From Mycobacterium rhizamassiliense (lineage in GTDB: Bacteria > Actinomycetota > Actinomycetes > Mycobacteriales > Mycobacteriaceae), in NCBI RefSeq assembly GCF_900157375.1, contig NZ_LT721901.1, positions 4,917,685-4,981,684 on the forward strand: a stretch of DNA of 64,000 nt. The letters run 5' to 3'. A program made the position numbers and the translations under genes. The first letter of the stretch is position 1, and every line of letters starts with the position of its first letter. Of this stretch, positions 8,076-47,591 are shown piece after piece. Under the pieces are notes generated by a model, which saw nothing but the letters and a program-made list of their open reading frames with translations, searched no databases and was not told the DNA's origin.

Positions 8076-9688
8076 TCGAGCGACTGCCGCAGCCGCAAGA
8101 GCACCCCAACGCTGCCTCCACCGGGGCGCCGTTGCGCAATCGCGTATACCGCAACCTGTTTATCGCCCAGTTCGTCTCCAACGTCGGAACGTGGATGCAA
8201 AGCGTTGCGGCACAATGGTTTCTGGTAGAAGACCACAGCAGCGACACCGTCATCGCACTGGTCCAGACGGCAAGCCTCGGGCCGACCCTGCTGTTGGGGT
8301 TGTTCGCCGGCGTCCTGGCCGACCTGTTCGACCGGCGCCGGCTGCTGATGTTCCTGCAGACCTACGCCGTGGCGGTGGCCCTGGCCCTGGCGGTGGTGAC
8401 GTATCTCGGCAAGCTCGGCCCGACGTCACTGTTGATGTTCACCTTGGCCATTGGCTTCGCTGCTGCGCTGGCCGGACCGGCGTGGCAGGCCATCCAGCCC
8501 GAGGTCGTCCCGCGCGAGCAGATACCCGCGGCCGCGACGTTGTCCAGCGTGTCGGTCAACATCGCCCGGGTGATCGGCCCTGCGATCGGCGGCGTCGCCG
8601 TGGCGTTGGCCGGGCCCGCAGCGGTTTTCGCGATCAACGCGGTGTCGTACGCGGCCATCATCGTCGCCCTCGCGGGCTGGCGGCGGCCCAAACAAATGGC
8701 GCCGATCGAACGCGAAGGCCTGGGCCAGGCAATCATCAGCGGCCTCGCCTACGTCGAGAACGGGCCGATCTTTCGCAGGATCCTCTTGCGCACAACCCTT
8801 TTCGTGTTTCCCGCCTCGGCCCTGTTGGCCCTGTTGCCGGTGGCCGCCGCGCACCGATGGCACCTGGGAGCGAGCGGCTACGGGGTGGCGTTGGGGGCGA
8901 TGGGAATTGGCGCGGTGATCGCGGTCGTGATCTCGGCACCCGTGCGCGACAAGGTCCCGATCAACGTGCTCATGGCGGCCTGCGCCGTCGCCTACGGGTG
9001 CGCCGCGCTGGCCGTGGCCTGGCTGAGCTTCGCCGAGGCGCTGCCGATGCTGCTGTTGTCGGGAATGGCCTGGCTCATCACATTGACGGAGCTGAACGCG
9101 GCGGCCCAGCTCGCGCTGCCGCAATGGGTCCGGGCCCGGGGGTTGTCCGTGTATCTGCTGGTGTTTACCGGCAGTCTCGCCCTCGGCTCCTACATGTTCG
9201 GCCTGATCGCCACCAGAACGGGACTCGACCACGCGCTGGTCTGGTCCGCGGCGTTATTGGGTGCCGCCGCCCTCAGCGTTACCGTGCTCCCGTTTCTTCC
9301 GCTGCCGGAGGGGGTGAGCCTGGGCATTTCCACTGCGTGGCCGAGCCCGGCCGTGGTTTTCGAACCCTGCCCACACGACGGACCCGTCCTGGTCACCACC
9401 CGCTACCGGGTGCCGACCGAGAACCTCGATGCCTTCATCCGCGCGATGAGCGCCGTGCGGCGCTCCCGCCTGCGCACGGGTGGCCACAGCTGGGAGCTGT
9501 ACCACAGCCCCGAAGATCCCGACGTCGTCCTCGAGAGGTTTACGGTGTTGTCCTGGACGGAGTTTCAGCGGCAACTCACCGAGCGCTGGCTGGACTACGA
9601 CCACGAAGCGGTCGAGAAGGCGCGCAGCTACACCGTCGACCACGCGTCATCACACTCGTACTACATCGCGTTGCGCGTGCCCAAATAG
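8072..9688 (+). CDS. MFS exporter of the EntS-like transmembrane secretion effector family
   Basis: A 538-residue protein: residues about 25-430 form a major-facilitator core (RNLFIAQFVSNVGTWMQSVA; GVLADLFDRRRLL between helices 2 and 3), followed by a soluble C-terminal domain of about 110 residues (HDGPVLVTTRYRVP...WTEFQRQLTERW) resembling the antibiotic-biosynthesis-monooxygenase-like tail seen on some members of this family. EntS, the enterobactin exporter, belongs to the same family by established knowledge. The nearby siderophore-like genes make siderophore export an attractive but unproven role. TTG 8072 is the only start that keeps the conserved N-terminus: an in-frame stop lies at 8051 and no ATG or GTG precedes the first helix. 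This leaves the start, or the integrity of the 5' end, open to question. Confidence 0.85.
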   Translation: MIERLPQPQEHPNAASTGAPLRNRVYRNLFIAQFVSNVGTWMQSVAAQWFLVEDHSSDTVIALVQTASLGPTLLLGLFAGVLADLFDRRRLLMFLQTYAVAVALALAVVTYLGKLGPTSLLMFTLAIGFAAALAGPAWQAIQPEVVPREQIPAAATLSSVSVNIARVIGPAIGGVAVALAGPAAVFAINAVSYAAIIVALAGWRRPKQMAPIEREGLGQAIISGLAYVENGPIFRRILLRTTLFVFPASALLALLPVAAAHRWHLGASGYGVALGAMGIGAVIAVVISAPVRDKVPINVLMAACAVAYGCAALAVAWLSFAEALPMLLLSGMAWLITLTELNAAAQLALPQWVRARGLSVYLLVFTGSLALGSYMFGLIATRTGLDHALVWSAALLGAAALSVTVLPFLPLPEGVSLGISTAWPSPAVVFEPCPHDGPVLVTTRYRVPTENLDAFIRAMSAVRRSRLRTGGHSWELYHSPEDPDVVLERFTVLSWTEFQRQLTERWLDYDHEAVEKARSYTVDHASSHSYYIALRVPK

Positions 9689-9752
9689 CGTTACTCGGCA
9701 ACGGCGCCGCCCGAGTGGGCAACGGGCGCGGAGTCGGGGCAAGATGGGTTGC

Positions 9753-10115
9753 ATGACATCGGGAATCGATCCCACCGCGTCGCCGAGCGGCACGGGCTGT
9801 GCCGAGTGCGAGGCCGCCCAGGGGTGGTGGGTGCATCTGCGCCGCTGCGCGGCGTGTGGTCACATCGGCTGCTGTGACGATTCACTGGCTCGACACGCAT
9901 CGGCGCATTGGCGCGCGACCGGCCACCCGATCATTCAGTCGTTCGAGCCCGGCGAGGATTGGTTTTGGAACTACGACCTCGACGAGTATTACGACGGGCC
10001 GAAACTCGCCATGCCCGACAGTCATCCGGCCGATCAGGGCGCGCCCGGCCCGCGCGGACGGGTCCCGATCGACTGGCGCGACGTGCTACTGAGCCGGGGT
10101 CCGTCCGGCGGCTAG
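9753..10115 (+). CDS. UBP-type zinc-finger protein
   Basis: A 120-residue protein with a compact zinc-binding cluster: CAEC near residue 17, CAAC near 36, CC near 42, and His residues in RHASAHWRATGHP. This arrangement is that of the UBP-type (ubiquitin-hydrolase-like) zinc finger, which also occurs in small bacterial proteins of unknown function. The C-terminal half is acidic and aromatic (EDWFWNYDLDEYY). The start is ATG 9753; ATG 9744, three codons upstream, has GGGG before it and is an alternative. It follows the MFS gene by 64 bp on the same strand and is convergent with the STAS gene. The substrate or partner cannot be told from the sequence. Confidence 0.75.
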   Translation: MTSGIDPTASPSGTGCAECEAAQGWWVHLRRCAACGHIGCCDDSLARHASAHWRATGHPIIQSFEPGEDWFWNYDLDEYYDGPKLAMPDSHPADQGAPGPRGRVPIDWRDVLLSRGPSGG

Positions 10116-10160
10116 CCGTCCTTCGGGATACGAAACGCTAAGGGCGACAACGAGACCGGG

Positions 10161-10484
10161 TTAGTCCGACGACGGTGCGCGTTCGACTGCGACCAATTCG
10201 GAAAGACCGCTGATGGCGAAAATCGGCATCAAGATGGGATGCGCGATGAGGTCGATGTGGTCGGCGCGGGTGTACAACGCGTTGATCGCCGCGCTGTCGA
10301 GATACTCCACGCCGCTGAGGTCGACAGTGAGCGTCTGTTTGTTGGTGACGGCTTCGGTCGTGGCGGTGGACAGGGCCTGATCGAATGCCTCGATATTGCT
10401 GAGGTCGATCTCCCCCGCCGCTATCAAAACGAGTTTCCCGTCAGTGCGGCGCACGGTGTCGAGCGTGAGCGACGTGGACATCAT
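10161..10484 (-). CDS. STAS-domain anti-sigma factor antagonist (RsbV/SpoIIAA-like)
   Basis: A 107-residue single STAS domain. The DLSNIEAFDQAL and VDLSGVEYLDSAAINAL motifs are those of anti-anti-sigma proteins; Ser64 after Asp63 is the expected phosphoacceptor, but the usual following Ser-Gly is Ala-Ala. ATG 10484 forms an ATGA overlap with the stop of the upstream phosphatase/kinase gene, with GAGG 7 nt before it, so the pair is likely translationally coupled. By family knowledge it would be phosphorylated by an RsbW-like kinase and dephosphorylated by a PP2C, here both domains of the upstream protein. No sigma factor gene is in the window. Confidence 0.85.
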   Translation of the reverse strand: MMSTSLTLDTVRRTDGKLVLIAAGEIDLSNIEAFDQALSTATTEAVTNKQTLTVDLSGVEYLDSAAINALYTRADHIDLIAHPILMPIFAISGLSELVAVERAPSSD

Positions 10485-13048
10485 GTGATCCTCGTGGATA
10501 GGTGAACCGTAGTTCCATCGGTATCGGGATTGATTGTGACTTCGTGCATGAGCCCCCGCATGAGCGTGATGCCCCGGCCGCGGTGGGGGTTTTCCGCCGG
10601 TTGCGGGGTCTTCCACGAGCCGGTGTCGGTGATGGTCAACTGCACCTCGTCGAAAAGTGCGGTGGCGCCCAGGCTGACCGTTCCCTGCGGGCTCTGCCGG
10701 TGACCATGCTCGATCGCGTTGGCCACGGCCTCACCTGCGGCGATAAGCACGTTCATCGACTGGTCCGGGTCGATCCGGACTCTCGTCAACCACCTGCGCA
10801 GCGCGGTGCGGGCAGGGGCGAGCTGGCCGACGTCGGCGGGGAAGGTGAGCTCCAGCGGGGCGGGATGACGATAGAGCAAAAGTGCGACGTCGTCCTGGTA
10901 GCCGTCGCTCGGTGCGAGACCGGCCATGATGCTGTTGGCCAGGTCTTCCAGTGGGATGGCGAGGCCCTCCTGAACGAGGTCGGCGGCGCGCAAAATCCCG
11001 TCGTCCAGCGGAATGCGGCGGCGTTCGACCAGCCCGTCGGTGTAGAACAACAGGGTCGCGCGCGCCGGAATCGTCACCCGGGCCTCGGGGCGCGGCCGCA
11101 GGGGCCGTATCCCCATCGCGATGGTGTGGCCATCGTCGAGCAACTCCGTGGTGCCGTCGGAGTGGACGAGAATGGGCGGCGGGTGCCCGGCGCTGGAATA
11201 GACCAGTTCGCCGGTCTCCGGGTTGAGCACCGCGCAGACGGCGGTGGTGCATTGGGCTCCGGGCAGCCGCGCGGCGAAGCGGTCCATCCCCGTCAAAGCG
11301 GCGGCAGGGCTGGGGTTGTCGAACAACAGCGCGCGGCAGGCACTGCGCATCTGCCCCATGATCGTGGCGGCGGCGAGTCCGTGACCGACGCAGTCGCCGA
11401 CGATCATCGCGATGCGCCCGTCGTCGAGGTCGACGACGTCGTACCAGTCCCCGCCGACCTGCAGCGGGCGGGTGGCGGCCTGATAGCGGACGGCGAATCC
11501 GTGCGGCAACTCGGCGGGACCGAGGATCGCGTGCTGCAGGGCCAGCGCGGTTTCGCGCTGCTGGTCGACCTGGTGCACCCGCTGTAGCCCCTGGCCGAGG
11601 CGGCCGGCCAGCACGGTGAGCAGGGTCTGGTCCTCGAGCGTGAAGGGCCGGTCGGGCGCCAGGTCGATCCAGACGACGAGCACACCCTCGGGGTGCTGCA
11701 GCGCGATGCTCGCCACCCCTTGTGTCCCCGTGTTCGGGGTGAGCAGGTCGCCGTCGGGCATCGCGCTGAGCGTCTGTCGCGTCTCGGCCGATATGTCGGC
11801 CCAGCGCACCGGGTCGCCGACCGCCACCAGGTCCGGTGCGCTCGACGTCGTCTCCGTGGAGGAGCTGTGCGTCGGGAAGGTGACGGCCAGCACCCGGCGC
11901 GCCCGCCACTGCCTGCGCAATTCTTCGGCGGCGGCGCGGACCGCCTCGTCGACGGTGTCCGCCTGGGCCAGTTCCTGGTTGAGCGCGTGTTCGCGGCCCG
12001 CCGTCAGCGCCAGCGCGATCGCGGCGTGGCGGGCGAAGTCGCTCACGAGGTCGAGGTAGTCGTCGCCGAACGCCGGCTGCCGCGGATGACGGGCGACCGC
12101 AATCACCCCCAGCACCGTGTCCTGCGCGATCAGCGGCATGACGATCGCCGGTCGATCGCCGACGTCGGTGAATCCCTCGATCGGATATTCGAAGGAATCG
12201 GTGATCAGCGGTAGGCCGCGGCGCGCGACACCGCCCGTGGTGGAGCCGTCCATCGGTACCCGCCGGCCGATCACCTCGGATGCGTACCGGCCCGCGGTGG
12301 CGGCCACGACCAGCGCGTCCACCTGCTCGGGGGGCAGATCGGGTTCGCTGGGAACGAGCAGGATCGCCTGCTCGGCGTCGGCCAACTCCAGCGCCCGGTT
12401 CACGATGAGCTGCAGCGGCCCCGTCTGTGGGTCGCCGGACAACAGCGCGGTGGTGATTTCGCGGCTGGCCCTCGTCCATTTCGTCGACTCGCGTTCCCGC
12501 TCGAAGAGCCGCGCGTTGTCGATGGCCGCCGCAGCCGCCGTGGCCAGGGCGCGCACGGCGCTTTCCTCGGTGTCGGTGAATACCCAGCCGGGCCGGTCGT
12601 CGGCCAGGTACAGACTGCCGAAGTCCGCCGCCCGCACGGTGATCGGTATGCCAAGCAGCGCCCGCAGCGGCGGATCGTGGGCGTGTAGCCCGCCGGCCTC
12701 GGGATGGGCCTTCAGATCGCCGATTCGGATGCCCGCACCCACGGGCAAATCGCCCAGCTGCCGTGCGGTGTCGTCGTCGATTCCCACGAGAATGAAAGAG
12801 ACCAGGCTGCCGTCCGATGCGCGGATACCGAGCGCCCCATAGCGGGCCCCGGTCAGCTCCATCGCTCCGCTGACGATTCGACGCAGGGTGACGTCCAGGT
12901 CCAGATCGGAACCGATCTCGACGATGACGCGCACCAGCCGTTCCATGTCGTCGCGGGCCGCCACGGAGTCGTCGAGTTGCTCCTGCACTCCGCCCGCCGG
13001 CTCCTGGCGGCCCCGCGAGGTGAACGCGGACCTATCGTCGTCGGCCAT
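10481..13048 (-). CDS. GAF / PP2C (SpoIIE-type) / anti-sigma kinase fusion protein
   Basis: An 855-residue cytoplasmic protein. Residues about 35-190 form a GAF domain (GARYGALGIRA...FGSLYLADD), 215-350 a second GAF, and about 360-500 a more divergent GAF-like region. Residues about 520-715 form a PP2C phosphatase (GGDWYDVV, GDCVGHG, SSAGHPPP, YTDGLVE, QDDVALLLY), and about 725-855 a HATPase of the RsbW type (NVLIAAGEAVANAIEHGH; GRGITLM). It combines a signal sensor, an RsbU-like phosphatase and an RsbW-like kinase in one chain, with the STAS antagonist encoded immediately downstream (4-bp overlap). Mycobacterial Rv1364c has a comparable fusion. It probably controls an alternative sigma factor in response to a stress or ligand sensed by the GAF domains; the target is unknown. 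Confidence 0.9.
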   Translation of the reverse strand: MADDDRSAFTSRGRQEPAGGVQEQLDDSVAARDDMERLVRVIVEIGSDLDLDVTLRRIVSGAMELTGARYGALGIRASDGSLVSFILVGIDDDTARQLGDLPVGAGIRIGDLKAHPEAGGLHAHDPPLRALLGIPITVRAADFGSLYLADDRPGWVFTDTEESAVRALATAAAAAIDNARLFERERESTKWTRASREITTALLSGDPQTGPLQLIVNRALELADAEQAILLVPSEPDLPPEQVDALVVAATAGRYASEVIGRRVPMDGSTTGGVARRGLPLITDSFEYPIEGFTDVGDRPAIVMPLIAQDTVLGVIAVARHPRQPAFGDDYLDLVSDFARHAAIALALTAGREHALNQELAQADTVDEAVRAAAEELRRQWRARRVLAVTFPTHSSSTETTSSAPDLVAVGDPVRWADISAETRQTLSAMPDGDLLTPNTGTQGVASIALQHPEGVLVVWIDLAPDRPFTLEDQTLLTVLAGRLGQGLQRVHQVDQQRETALALQHAILGPAELPHGFAVRYQAATRPLQVGGDWYDVVDLDDGRIAMIVGDCVGHGLAAATIMGQMRSACRALLFDNPSPAAALTGMDRFAARLPGAQCTTAVCAVLNPETGELVYSSAGHPPPILVHSDGTTELLDDGHTIAMGIRPLRPRPEARVTIPARATLLFYTDGLVERRRIPLDDGILRAADLVQEGLAIPLEDLANSIMAGLAPSDGYQDDVALLLYRHPAPLELTFPADVGQLAPARTALRRWLTRVRIDPDQSMNVLIAAGEAVANAIEHGHRQSPQGTVSLGATALFDEVQLTITDTGSWKTPQPAENPHRGRGITLMRGLMHEVTINPDTDGTTVHLSTRIT

Positions 13049-13120
13049 AGTTATCCAACGTAGTGGTCCGCGTTCGGTGCGTGGCCAATTGGGCGCGTTT
13101 GCGGCATGCCCGACCGCCGC

Positions 13121-13861
13121 CTAACCCGCGCCTTTGCCATTGTCGACCCGATAAACGGCGCCGTGGATCACCGCCGCGGCGTCGCTGGCGAGGAACGCGA
13201 TGACGTTCGCGACGTCGAGGGGCTGCATCATTCCGCGCGGCGAGGCCGTGCGCATGATGAGGTCGAAGTTCGGATTCTCCGGCGCGCTGAACTGTTCGAT
13301 TTGCGGTGTCAGCATGCCGCCCGGGCACACCGCATTGACCCGCAGCCGATCCGCGGTGTATTCGACCGCCATGGCGCGGGTAAGCCCGACGAGTCCGTGC
13401 TTGGCGGCGCAGTAGCCCGCCGAGTACGCCTGGCCTTCGACGCCGGCGATCGAGCCGACGTTGACGATGTTGCCGCCGCGTTCCAACAGATGCGGCAATG
13501 CGGCCCGGCACAGGAAGAACGGCCCGTTCAGGTTGACCGCGAGGTCCTCCGCCCACTCGTCGTCGGTCAGCGATTCCGTGCGGCGCATCTGGTGCTTGCC
13601 GGCGACGTTGACCAGGACGTCCAGCCCGCCGAACTCGTCGACGCACCGCTGCACCGCGTCGCGGCATGCCTGCGGCGACGCGACGTCGACCGAGGCATAG
13701 GCGCCGCCCTCGACGTCGGCGAATACCTCGGCCAGGCGCCCGGTGTCGCGGCCTATGCCGAAAACCGTTGCACCCTGCCGGGAAAACAGCCTGGCCGTCT
13801 CGGCGCCCAGGCCCGACGACGCGCCGGTTACGAACGCGACCTTGCCTTGCAGTGCAGTCAT
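13121..13861 (-). CDS. Short-chain dehydrogenase/reductase
   Basis: A 246-residue classical SDR: NAD(P) motif TGASSGLG (residues 13-20), NVAG, catalytic Ser in NVGSIAG, Tyr and Lys in YCAAK, and PGG before the substrate loop. Start ATG 13861 places the nucleotide motif at the usual distance from the N-terminus; the upstream extension in frame has no ribosome site and is rich in Cys, unlike the family. It is single, between the PP2C gene and a small membrane-protein gene, all on the minus strand with gaps of 45-75 bp. The substrate is not predictable. Confidence 0.85.
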   Translation of the reverse strand: MTALQGKVAFVTGASSGLGAETARLFSRQGATVFGIGRDTGRLAEVFADVEGGAYASVDVASPQACRDAVQRCVDEFGGLDVLVNVAGKHQMRRTESLTDDEWAEDLAVNLNGPFFLCRAALPHLLERGGNIVNVGSIAGVEGQAYSAGYCAAKHGLVGLTRAMAVEYTADRLRVNAVCPGGMLTPQIEQFSAPENPNFDLIMRTASPRGMMQPLDVANVIAFLASDAAAVIHGAVYRVDNGKGAG

Positions 13862-13907
13862 GCGTCGTATCGTGCCAATTCGTCGCGTGGCGGTTACCGC
13901 CAGGGCG

Positions 13908-14216
13908 TCACAAGCTCCGTCCGGCCAACCGCACCCGCCGCACCACGACGGCCCCGCCGCGCAAAAGCTGCAGCGGCGCAACGGTTCTCGACTGCGGGCT
14001 ATCCAGCACGCCGGAGAGCACCCGCTGGAACGCGAACCTGCGCCGGATCTGGCGCGCGGCCACGGCGACGAGCAGGCCGATCGCCAGCCTGCCCAGGGCG
14101 ACCCGGCTCGTTCGCCGCTTCCAGGTAGGCGGTGTCGAGGCCGCGCGCCGGCCGGCGCAGTAGCCGAAACAGGCCGCGGCCGCGAGCGCGCACATCGCCA
14201 GCAGCAGCACGGTCAT
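13908..14216 (-). CDS. Small membrane protein, unknown
   Basis: A 102-residue protein with a hydrophobic N-terminal segment (MTVLLLAMCALAAAACFGY), a second possible hydrophobic helix (VALGRLAIGLLVAVAA), and a strongly basic C-terminal half with many Arg residues. I see no domain I recognise. The start at ATG 14216 is chosen because the hydrophobic stretch begins there; the frame extends further upstream without membrane character. Coding status is moderately supported by orientation with its neighbours and spacing, not by homology. Confidence 0.5.
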   Translation of the reverse strand: MTVLLLAMCALAAAACFGYCAGRRAASTPPTWKRRTSRVALGRLAIGLLVAVAARQIRRRFAFQRVLSGVLDSPQSRTVAPLQLLRGGAVVVRRVRLAGRSL

Positions 14217-14293
14217 GATGGACAGCGTCCTTGCTCGCCATCGCGACAAGGTCACACGCGGGACACACCTCGGCCACCAACGGCCCGCGCGCC

Positions 14294-14767
14294 CTAGTTG
14301 CCGTAGCCCCACATCTGGGCCGAGGTCCGTTCTCCGTTGGGGTAGGACACGAATTCGATCGGCGTGCCGTCGGGGTCGCGGATGAAGAACATGCGCACGC
14401 CGCCGATGTCCACGGGCTGCTGTTCGGGCTGTAGTCCGGCGGCGGTGATTGCGGCCACGGCGGCGTCGATGTCGCTGACGCTCAGCGAGATGTTGGTGTA
14501 GCCGAGCGTGTTTTCGGGGCGCCGCGCGAAGTCGCGGTGTGTGAACTCGAGCAGTTCCACGACCGTCCCGCCGAGCATTCCGCCGATCATCCGGCCACGT
14601 GCACCGGCCTCGCCCGTCACGACTTCCATTGGCGGCCCTTCCAATTCGATGTCGAAGAAGACGTCGAGCCCGAGCACGTCACGGTAGAACCGCAGCGAGG
14701 CCTCCGCGTCGGACACCGCGATGCAGACATGGGAGAAGCCGACGATTCCGATCGGGTGCTGCGTCAT
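14294..14767 (-). CDS. VOC-superfamily protein (glyoxalase/bleomycin-resistance fold)
   Basis: A 157-residue protein with a VOC fold: FSHVCIAVSDAEASLRFYRDVLG at the N-terminus, a second betaalphabetabetabeta unit beginning NISLSVSDIDAAV, and the metal-ligand region RDPDGTPIEFV near the C-terminus. The start ATG 14767 has GGAG about 6-10 nt upstream. It is 78 bp downstream of the end of the giant NRPS on the same strand, so co-transcription is possible. Members of the superfamily include glyoxalases, dioxygenases and resistance proteins; the sequence alone does not say which. Confidence 0.8.
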   Translation of the reverse strand: MTQHPIGIVGFSHVCIAVSDAEASLRFYRDVLGLDVFFDIELEGPPMEVVTGEAGARGRMIGGMLGGTVVELLEFTHRDFARRPENTLGYTNISLSVSDIDAAVAAITAAGLQPEQQPVDIGGVRMFFIRDPDGTPIEFVSYPNGERTSAQMWGYGN

Positions 14768-14845
14768 GCGGAGGTCTCCTGGCTCGCCAACGATGGGTGT
14801 CCAGTATGCGACCGCGCGCACCGACGCAGTGCGCTTTCCGTCCGG

Positions 14846-46036
<31,191 letters not shown>

Positions 46037-46098
46037 TGAAATCCCCCGAACTTCACCGGGTCCCCGAACCCGGACGGCCTACGTCTTCGATACCTCGG

Positions 46099-46308
46099 CT
46101 AGGCCGATTTCTCGCGCAGACTCTTGGAACGTATATCAGGCCAATTGCGTTCTACGTACTCGAGACACGCTGCGCGGTCGGCTTTTCCGTAAATCACATC
46201 CCAGCCGGCCGGCACATCGGCGAATTCGGGCCACAGACTGTGTTGTGCCTCACTATTCACCAAGACATAGAAATCGCCGCGGTCGTCATCGAACGGGTTG
46301 GTCTGCAT
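46099..46308 (-). CDS. MbtH-like protein
   Basis: A 69-residue protein with the family hallmarks NPFDDDRGDFYVLVNSE, SLWPEFADVPAGW and the C-terminal YVERNWPDIRSKSL. MbtH proteins bind NRPS adenylation domains and support their solubility and activity. ATG 46308 is preceded by AGGGGGA 7 nt upstream; a longer frame upstream lacks family similarity. It lies 62 bp before the giant NRPS and is the only MbtH gene in the window, so it may also serve the left-hand NRPS. Confidence 0.95.
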   Translation of the reverse strand: MQTNPFDDDRGDFYVLVNSEAQHSLWPEFADVPAGWDVIYGKADRAACLEYVERNWPDIRSKSLREKSA

Positions 46309-46805
46309 CGGATTTCCCCCTACGTCTGTGCACCGGGCCGGCGGCACTCGGGGCAAGAGGCGCGAACTCTCAGGCGGCAGCTGCCGCTCAGAAACCTATG
46401 AAGGTCAAATTAACGCGCACAACAGTTTTCGATGCGACCATCTACGCTGACGTCGATCCCCCGATCCACCAGATCGCGATGTACCCCCTTGGCGCGGGCG
46501 CGAAACCTGAAAATCGCGTTGTTTCGTTGGTTCGCAAGGGATTCACAGCAACCGGCCCGTCGTTGCACGCGTGTCTCGCTATCCATACCAAAAGATATAG
46601 GCGTTAGCGGATTTCGGCGTGCAGACATCCACAGGCTGGTCACACGTCGCACTACACACGAAGAATTGACGCTACCGCTGATTGCTGCGGTCTGGGAGCG
46701 ACCGGTCTCGAGTCCGAAATGCCCTGGCGGCCGGTCCCATTGATGGCCGTCGAGGCCCGATCCGAACACCGTTTGCGCGCGGACCGCGCGGGTAACGTTG
46801 CAAGC
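46309..46805. promoter_or_regulatory. 497-bp divergent intergenic region between mbtH-NRPS and the gap-like gene
   Basis: No open frame here looks like a gene. On the plus strand TAACGT at 46793-46798 sits where a -10 box would place transcription start on or one base before GTG 46806. On the minus strand TAGGTT (complement of 46393-46398) is a possible -10 about 80 bp before the MbtH start, with no good -35. I found no IdeR-type box in this stretch. Confidence 0.4.
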
Positions 46806-47585
46806 GTGTGGGGGTCGGTTTTGGGGTTGGCGCTGCTTGCGGGGCTCAACCCCATGCGCCTCGGCCTTGCCCTCCTGATGATCTCCCGGCCGCGGCCGGG
46901 GCCGAATCTGCTCGCCTACTGGGCGGGCGGACTGACGGTGTGCGTCCCGGAGCTACTGGTGCCGGTGAGTGTGTTGCACTTCACACCGATGTTCGACTTC
47001 GCCCGCCACGACAAGCCGACGCAGACAACACATTCCACGCTTGCCCACATTCAAATTGGCATCGGTGCAATAGGGCTGACGATCGCCGCCGTGATAGCGG
47101 TGCGCTTCCTGACGCGGCAACGAGAGCGCGAACCGGCGGGCGCCGCCACGTCGACCACGACGCTGGATTCCGCGCTCCCGATGCAGCGTCTGCTCGGGCG
47201 TGCGCGGGCCGCTCCGACCGAAGACGAATCCACGATGCGGCGGCTGGCCCGGCGTGCCCGCGACGCATGGGACAACGGATCGCTGTGGGTCGCGTGGGTG
47301 ATCGGCCTCGCGTCGGTGCCCGTGGACGGCGTGCTCTTCATGGTCGCGATCATCGTGGCTTCGGGGGCCTCGATGGCGACCCAGCTCACCGCCGCCGTCG
47401 CGTTCATCGTCGTGATGTACGCCGCCGTCGAAGTCATCCTTATTGGTTTTCTGGCCACACCCGCGCGCACCCAAGCGTTGCTTCGGCTGTTGCACGACTG
47501 GGTGCGCACCTACCGTCGGCAAATCCTGATGGTGATGTTCACCGTCGTCGGGGTCTCGCAGCTCGCCCAGGGCATGGGCGGCTGA
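46806..47585 (+). CDS. Gap/Sap-family membrane protein (lipid addressing)
   Basis: A 259-residue integral membrane protein with about six hydrophobic segments. The N-terminus (WGSVLGLALLAGLNPMRLG, then LLMISRPRP and LLAYWAGG) is characteristic of the family that includes Gap, needed for glycopeptidolipid transfer to the mycobacterial surface, and Sap for sulfolipid. Start GTG 46806 gives the family N-terminus; an upstream extension to 46719 is in frame but lacks it. A TAACGT -10 box seven bases before GTG suggests a leaderless transcript. It diverges from the mbtH-NRPS operon and is predicted to help export the lipopeptide. Confidence 0.85.
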   Translation: MWGSVLGLALLAGLNPMRLGLALLMISRPRPGPNLLAYWAGGLTVCVPELLVPVSVLHFTPMFDFARHDKPTQTTHSTLAHIQIGIGAIGLTIAAVIAVRFLTRQREREPAGAATSTTTLDSALPMQRLLGRARAAPTEDESTMRRLARRARDAWDNGSLWVAWVIGLASVPVDGVLFMVAIIVASGASMATQLTAAVAFIVVMYAAVEVILIGFLATPARTQALLRLLHDWVRTYRRQILMVMFTVVGVSQLAQGMGG

Positions 47586-47591
47586 GCCGGC

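Noticed and set aside
6986..8236. Longer 416-codon form of the GGDEF protein
   Set aside because: It would overlap the divergent MFS gene by over 160 bp and its extra N-terminus is not membrane-like.
46309..46805. Short open frames in the divergent region as genes
   Set aside because: No ribosome sites, no domains, and most overlap mbtH or the gap-like gene on the opposite strand.
46309..46805. IdeR box controlling the giant NRPS
   Set aside because: I looked for GTTAGCCTAAC-like sequences upstream of mbtH and found none, so iron control is claimed only for the left-hand locus.
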